A stretch of 7,312 bases of DNA, taken from NCBI GenBank assembly GCA_947488645.1, contig CANLAC010000055.1, forward strand, positions 1 to 7,312. Reading direction: 5' to 3'. Each line of letters opens with the position of its first letter. Position 1 is the stretch's first letter. Of this stretch, positions 4,886-7,312 are shown piece by piece. Both the position numbers and the translations under genes were made by a program. Source of the DNA: Actinomycetota bacterium (GTDB lineage Bacteria > Actinomycetota > Actinomycetes > Nanopelagicales > Nanopelagicaceae). The notes beneath the pieces are model-generated. The model did no database searches. It saw only the letters and a program-made list of their open reading frames with translations, and had not been told where the DNA came from.

Positions 4886-6541
4886 ATGCCAAACTTTTCA
4901 TACTCTGATCTTTTGCCACTAGGGGCGGATGCAACTAAGTATCGCCTGGTCAGCAAAGAGGGCGTCAGCGTTGTTAAGCACGGCGATAAAGAGTTTTTGC
5001 AGGTTGAACCAGCAGCACTTGTGAAGTTAACTCATGAGGCAATCCATGACATCAACCATTACCTGCGCGCAGAACACCTGCAGCAATTAACAAATATTGT
5101 TAAAGATCCAGAGGCCTCACCTAATGATCGCTTTGTGGCGATTGACCTGTTGAAAAACGCCAACATTGCAGCCGGTGGGGTTTTGCCGATGTGCCAAGAC
5201 ACAGGTACAGCCCTGGTTATGGGTAAAAAGGGTCAATACGTTTTAACAACAGGCAAAGATGAAGTTGCGATCTCTCAAGGAATTTATGATGCCTACACAC
5301 AGCTGAACCTGCGCTACTCCCAAATGGCACCTGTCACAACCTGGGAAGAGAAAAACACCGGCAACAACCTGCCTGCCCAAATTGAGATCTATGCAGATAG
5401 TGATCACGCAGATGAGTACAACTTTATGTTTATCGCCAAAGGCGGCGGCAGTGCAAACAAGTCATTTCTATATCAAGAGACAAAGGCTGTTCTCAACCCT
5501 ACAGCGTTTATGAATTGGCTAGATGAAAAATTGCGCTCCATCGGAACAGCGGCTTGTCCTCCGTATCACTTGGCAATTGTCATCGGTGGCACCAGCGCAG
5601 AGGCCACAGTAAAAACTGCAAAGCTGGCCAGTACAAAGTATTTGGATTCTTTGCCAACAACTGGCGATGCCGCAACTGGTCATGGCTTCCGCGATCTTGA
5701 GTTAGAGCAAAAGGTTCTAGAGCTCACTCGCACCTTAGGAATCGGCGCCCAATTTGGTGGCAAGTACTTCTGCCACGATGTGCGAGTTGTTCGCCTGCCT
5801 CGTCACGGTGCATCACTGCCGATTGCAATTGCTGTGTCATGTTCTGCAGATCGCCAAGCAAAAGCCAAGATCACCAAAGATGGCATTTTCCTTGAAGTTC
5901 TAGAGACAGATCCTGCCCACTTCTTGCCAGAGACTACAGATGAACACTTAAACGATGATGTTGTGGCCATTGATTTAAATCAGCCAATGGCTTCCGTTTT
6001 AGCCGAGCTTTCTAAGCACCCGGTAAAGACCCGTCTTTCCTTAACTGGCACATTGGTTGTGGCACGAGATCTTGCCCATGCAAAGATCAAAGCTGACATG
6101 GAAGCGGGCAAGCCAATGCCAGAGTATTTGAAGAATTACGCAGTGTATTACGCAGGTCCTGCAAAGACTCCTGAAGGATATGCATCTGGTTCCTTTGGTC
6201 CAACTACTGCAGGTCGCATGGATTCCTATGTTGATTACTTCCAGAAAAATGGCGGATCCATGGTGATGCTTGCAAAGGGCAACCGATCAAAAGCTGTTAC
6301 CGATGCTTGCAACTCAAACGGTGGTTTCTATCTTGGATCCATCGGCGGACCAGCAGCACGCCTTGCTCAAGATTGCATCAAGAAAGTTGAACTCCTAGAT
6401 TTTGAAGAGCTGGGAATGGAAGCTGTCTGGAAAATCGATGTTGTGGAGTTCCCAGCATTTATCGTTGTTGATGACAAGGGTAATGATTTCTTTGCCTCGA
6501 CCAGTAAGCCTTTAACGATTAGAACAGGGCCAGAAAACTAA
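4886..6541 (+). CDS. Class I fumarate hydratase ([4Fe-4S], fused FumA/B type)
   Basis: This cytoplasmic TCA-cycle enzyme interconverts fumarate and L-malate. It is a full-length 551-residue single-chain class I fumarase, with an N-terminal cluster domain (to about 340) fused to the C-terminal swivelling domain. Likely cluster ligands are Cys103 in LPMCQDTGTA, Cys224 in GTAACPPYH and Cys319 in VSCSADRQ, judged from spacing in E. coli FumA and Leishmania fumarase. Cys296 in KYFCHD is an extra cysteine. Other family motifs are AKGGGSANKS at 184-193, RLPRHGAS at 303-310, SGSFGPTTAGRMD at 434-446, AKGNRSKAV at 463-471 and GSIGGPAA at 484-491. The ATG is 8 nt after the xseB stop with no SD or clear promoter, so expression probably depends on the xseA/xseB transcript and coupled translation. 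In Streptomyces and Mycobacterium glpX and other genes usually lie between xseB and the fumarase gene; here they are absent. It is convergent with the transglycosylase gene. Confidence 0.95.
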   Translation: MPNFSYSDLLPLGADATKYRLVSKEGVSVVKHGDKEFLQVEPAALVKLTHEAIHDINHYLRAEHLQQLTNIVKDPEASPNDRFVAIDLLKNANIAAGGVLPMCQDTGTALVMGKKGQYVLTTGKDEVAISQGIYDAYTQLNLRYSQMAPVTTWEEKNTGNNLPAQIEIYADSDHADEYNFMFIAKGGGSANKSFLYQETKAVLNPTAFMNWLDEKLRSIGTAACPPYHLAIVIGGTSAEATVKTAKLASTKYLDSLPTTGDAATGHGFRDLELEQKVLELTRTLGIGAQFGGKYFCHDVRVVRLPRHGASLPIAIAVSCSADRQAKAKITKDGIFLEVLETDPAHFLPETTDEHLNDDVVAIDLNQPMASVLAELSKHPVKTRLSLTGTLVVARDLAHAKIKADMEAGKPMPEYLKNYAVYYAGPAKTPEGYASGSFGPTTAGRMDSYVDYFQKNGGSMVMLAKGNRSKAVTDACNSNGGFYLGSIGGPAARLAQDCIKKVELLDFEELGMEAVWKIDVVEFPAFIVVDDKGNDFFASTSKPLTIRTGPEN

Positions 6542-6550
6542 GCTCTGGGT

Positions 6551-7147
6551 TTAGTAGTAATTACTGCGCTTGTGCTTGGCCAAAGCCTTGCACGGTGTCT
6601 CATAACGAATACTGATATAGCGAAGTCCCCAGCGGATTTGTGTAACTGGGTTGGTGCGCCAATCTGTTGAGACCACATTCATCTTGCTAGCAGGCAAAGC
6701 CTGAGCAATTCCGTGAGCACCTGAACTCTTGTTGCGAGCCTTGTAGTTCCAGTGACTTTCCTTTGTCCAAAGACGGTTCAAGCACTTGTACTCTTTTTCG
6801 CTAAAGCCATACTCGTTGAGCAAAATTGATTTTGCGACCTTCTTGGCACCTAATGGGGTGCGGGCAAGTTCGACCTGGCGGCTAACCGATGACACCAAAG
6901 CAAGCTCTGAGGAGAAGATCGCACCTGAAGCAGTTGCTGCCAGGTCATCCTCGGCAAATAATGAAACCGATGCTTCATCTGACTCGATGATCGCCGCGCT
7001 CTGGGGCGAATCTTGCTCGAGGGTTGAGGGAACTGAGATCTCTAGGGCGTTAGCTGCCGGAAGGAGGGTTGCCACAAGTAGCAAGGAGGCGCTAACCCCC
7101 CAGATCGCTACTGACTTCTTCGAGCTCTTTAGCAAGGCTGACTTCAC
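6551..7147 (-). CDS. Secreted lytic-transglycosylase-like protein (SLT fold, actinobacterial type)
   Basis: This 198-residue exported protein is probably a peptidoglycan-cleaving enzyme. Residues 1-34 form a clear signal peptide: several Lys, a hydrophobic core VSASLLLVATLLPA at 18-31, and cleavage after ANA at 32-34. A low-complexity acidic/Ser/Ala linker covers about 35-90. The C-terminal domain (about 112-198) has the pattern of actinobacterial SLT-like domains: CLNRLWTKESHW at 122-133 with the probable catalytic Glu130, SSGAHGIAQALPASKM at 141-156, DWRTNPVTQIRWGLRYI at 162-178, and a final Cys186 with KHKRSNYY at 191-198. Cys122 and Cys186 probably form a disulfide. No cell-wall binding domain is present, so it is a minimal version. 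The start is GTG, fixed by AAAGGAG 8 nt upstream and by an in-frame TGA further up. The first internal Met is residue 156. The stop is 9 bp from the fumarase stop. Confidence 0.88.
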   Translation of the reverse strand: MKSALLKSSKKSVAIWGVSASLLLVATLLPAANALEISVPSTLEQDSPQSAAIIESDEASVSLFAEDDLAATASGAIFSSELALVSSVSRQVELARTPLGAKKVAKSILLNEYGFSEKEYKCLNRLWTKESHWNYKARNKSSGAHGIAQALPASKMNVVSTDWRTNPVTQIRWGLRYISIRYETPCKALAKHKRSNYY

Positions 7148-7155
7148 GATCTCTT

Positions 7156-7162
7156 CTCCTTT
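7156..7162 (-). promoter_or_regulatory. Ribosome binding site deciding the GTG start of the transglycosylase-like gene
   Basis: Read on the minus strand this is AAAGGAG, ending 8 nt before the GTG at 7147. It is the evidence for choosing the GTG, since no ATG gives an intact signal peptide. Confidence 0.75.
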
Positions 7163-7172
7163 CCTTCATCTC

Positions 7173-7196
7173 TCACCCTCGGGCCTTCACCCGCGG
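7173..7196 (-). repeat. Pair of 10-bp direct repeats in the transglycosylase leader
   Basis: On the minus strand CCGCGGGTGA (7196-7187) and CCGAGGGTGA (7182-7173) are identical except for one base and are spaced 14 bp start to start. They lie just upstream of the SD of the transglycosylase-like gene. They could be two half-sites for a regulator or part of the leader structure; CGGG and CCCG here can also form a short 4-bp hairpin. The function is unknown. Confidence 0.4.
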
Positions 7197-7203
7197 TTTC
7201 TTT

Positions 7204-7259
7204 CCATAGGCAATCAGCCTCAAAAGAGGCTTGAGTACTTAAGGGGAATGCCTTTATGG
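7204..7259 (-). ncRNA. Candidate structured 5' leader of the transglycosylase-like gene
   Basis: A two-level hairpin is visible. CCATAGGCA (7204-7212) is complementary to TGCC-TT-TATGG (7249-7259), a 9-bp outer stem with a 2-nt bulge. Inside it, AGCCTC (7216-7221) and GAGGCT (7226-7231) form a perfect 6-bp stem with a 4-nt loop. An asymmetric internal loop (7232-7248) lies between the two stems. The element sits 57 nt upstream of the GTG start. No T-run follows on either strand, so it is not a terminator. It does not match a riboswitch I can recognise; c-di-AMP (ydaO) riboswitches precede such genes in actinobacteria, but their conserved motifs are not found here. It could instead be a leader for a plus-strand gene beyond the window. 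The rest of 7148-7312 shows no gene and no clear promoter. Confidence 0.4.
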
Positions 7260-7312
7260 TGCGGTAGTTAGGGCTCATCGGCAAATCAAAGCAAGCGGGA
7301 GTCGCAAACTCT

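Noticed and set aside
6530..6548. CCAGA/TCTGG inverted repeat across the fumarase stop as a terminator
   Set aside because: A 5-bp stem, 9-nt loop and only three T after it; within chance expectation.
6556..6565. Perfect palindrome AGTAATTACT at the 3' end of the transglycosylase gene
   Set aside because: It encodes the terminal residues near Asn-Tyr-Tyr of a conserved C-terminus; no regulatory reason for it there.
6786..7271. 161-codon plus-strand open frame over the transglycosylase-like gene and its leader
   Set aside because: The minus-strand frame has a signal peptide, a catalytic motif and an SD. The plus-strand translation is low-complexity and resembles nothing known.
7148..7312. 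c-di-AMP (ydaO/yuaA) riboswitch before the cell-wall hydrolase
   Set aside because: Expected from gene context, and GGGTGA-like pieces occur, but the conserved late motif around CAGCTAACC...GTAGGC is not found and the order of elements does not fit.
1..7312. Mobile element, CRISPR, phage or defence system
   Set aside because: No transposase, integrase, nuclease-helicase set, repeat-spacer array or terminal repeats were seen on either strand; all long frames are accounted for by housekeeping or transport genes.

Overview
The window reads as a compact stretch of an actinobacterial chromosome with unusually low GC for that phylum. XseA, XseB, IspH and the class I fumarase all look actinobacterial in wording (for example the CGRNTDAEKD and RASTPTDAAKR stretches of XseA), and ispH-xseA-xseB-fumarase is a neighbourhood known from Streptomyces and Mycobacterium. 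Modest GC, very short gaps and apparently leaderless genes suggest a streamlined freshwater actinobacterium of the acI/Nanopelagicales type. That assignment is inference.

Layout. Left edge (1-712, minus): 5' part of a secreted family 5 (peptide/nickel type) ABC transporter substrate-binding protein. A 163-bp divergent intergenic region (713-875) with several small palindromes separates it from a plus-strand pair: a DapA-superfamily class I aldolase (876-1736) with a non-DapA active site, then a YczE-like six-helix membrane protein (1761-2477). Convergent to these, only 3 bp away, is ispH (2481-3437, minus). ispH is divergent from xseA (3463-4665), which is followed by xseB (4686-4877) and a class I fumarase (4886-6541). 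A secreted lytic-transglycosylase-like protein (6551-7147, minus) lies convergent to the fumarase, 9 bp away. Its upstream region (7148-7312) has no gene in the window but contains an RNA-like hairpin structure and a direct repeat.

How the genes work. The core block is housekeeping: the last step of MEP isoprenoid synthesis (IspH), both subunits of exonuclease VII (XseA/XseB), and the TCA-cycle fumarase. IspH and the fumarase are both [4Fe-4S] enzymes. The edges are cell-envelope functions (nutrient uptake and peptidoglycan cleavage). The aldolase/YczE pair looks like an accessory insertion; its aldolase gene has an arginine codon choice unlike its neighbours.

No mobile element, CRISPR array, tRNA, rRNA or defence system was seen. 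The signals most worth following are the back-to-back TAGNNT boxes placed exactly 6 nt before the ispH, xseA and xseB start codons (probable leaderless promoters), the altered active site of the aldolase, and the structured leader of the transglycosylase gene.
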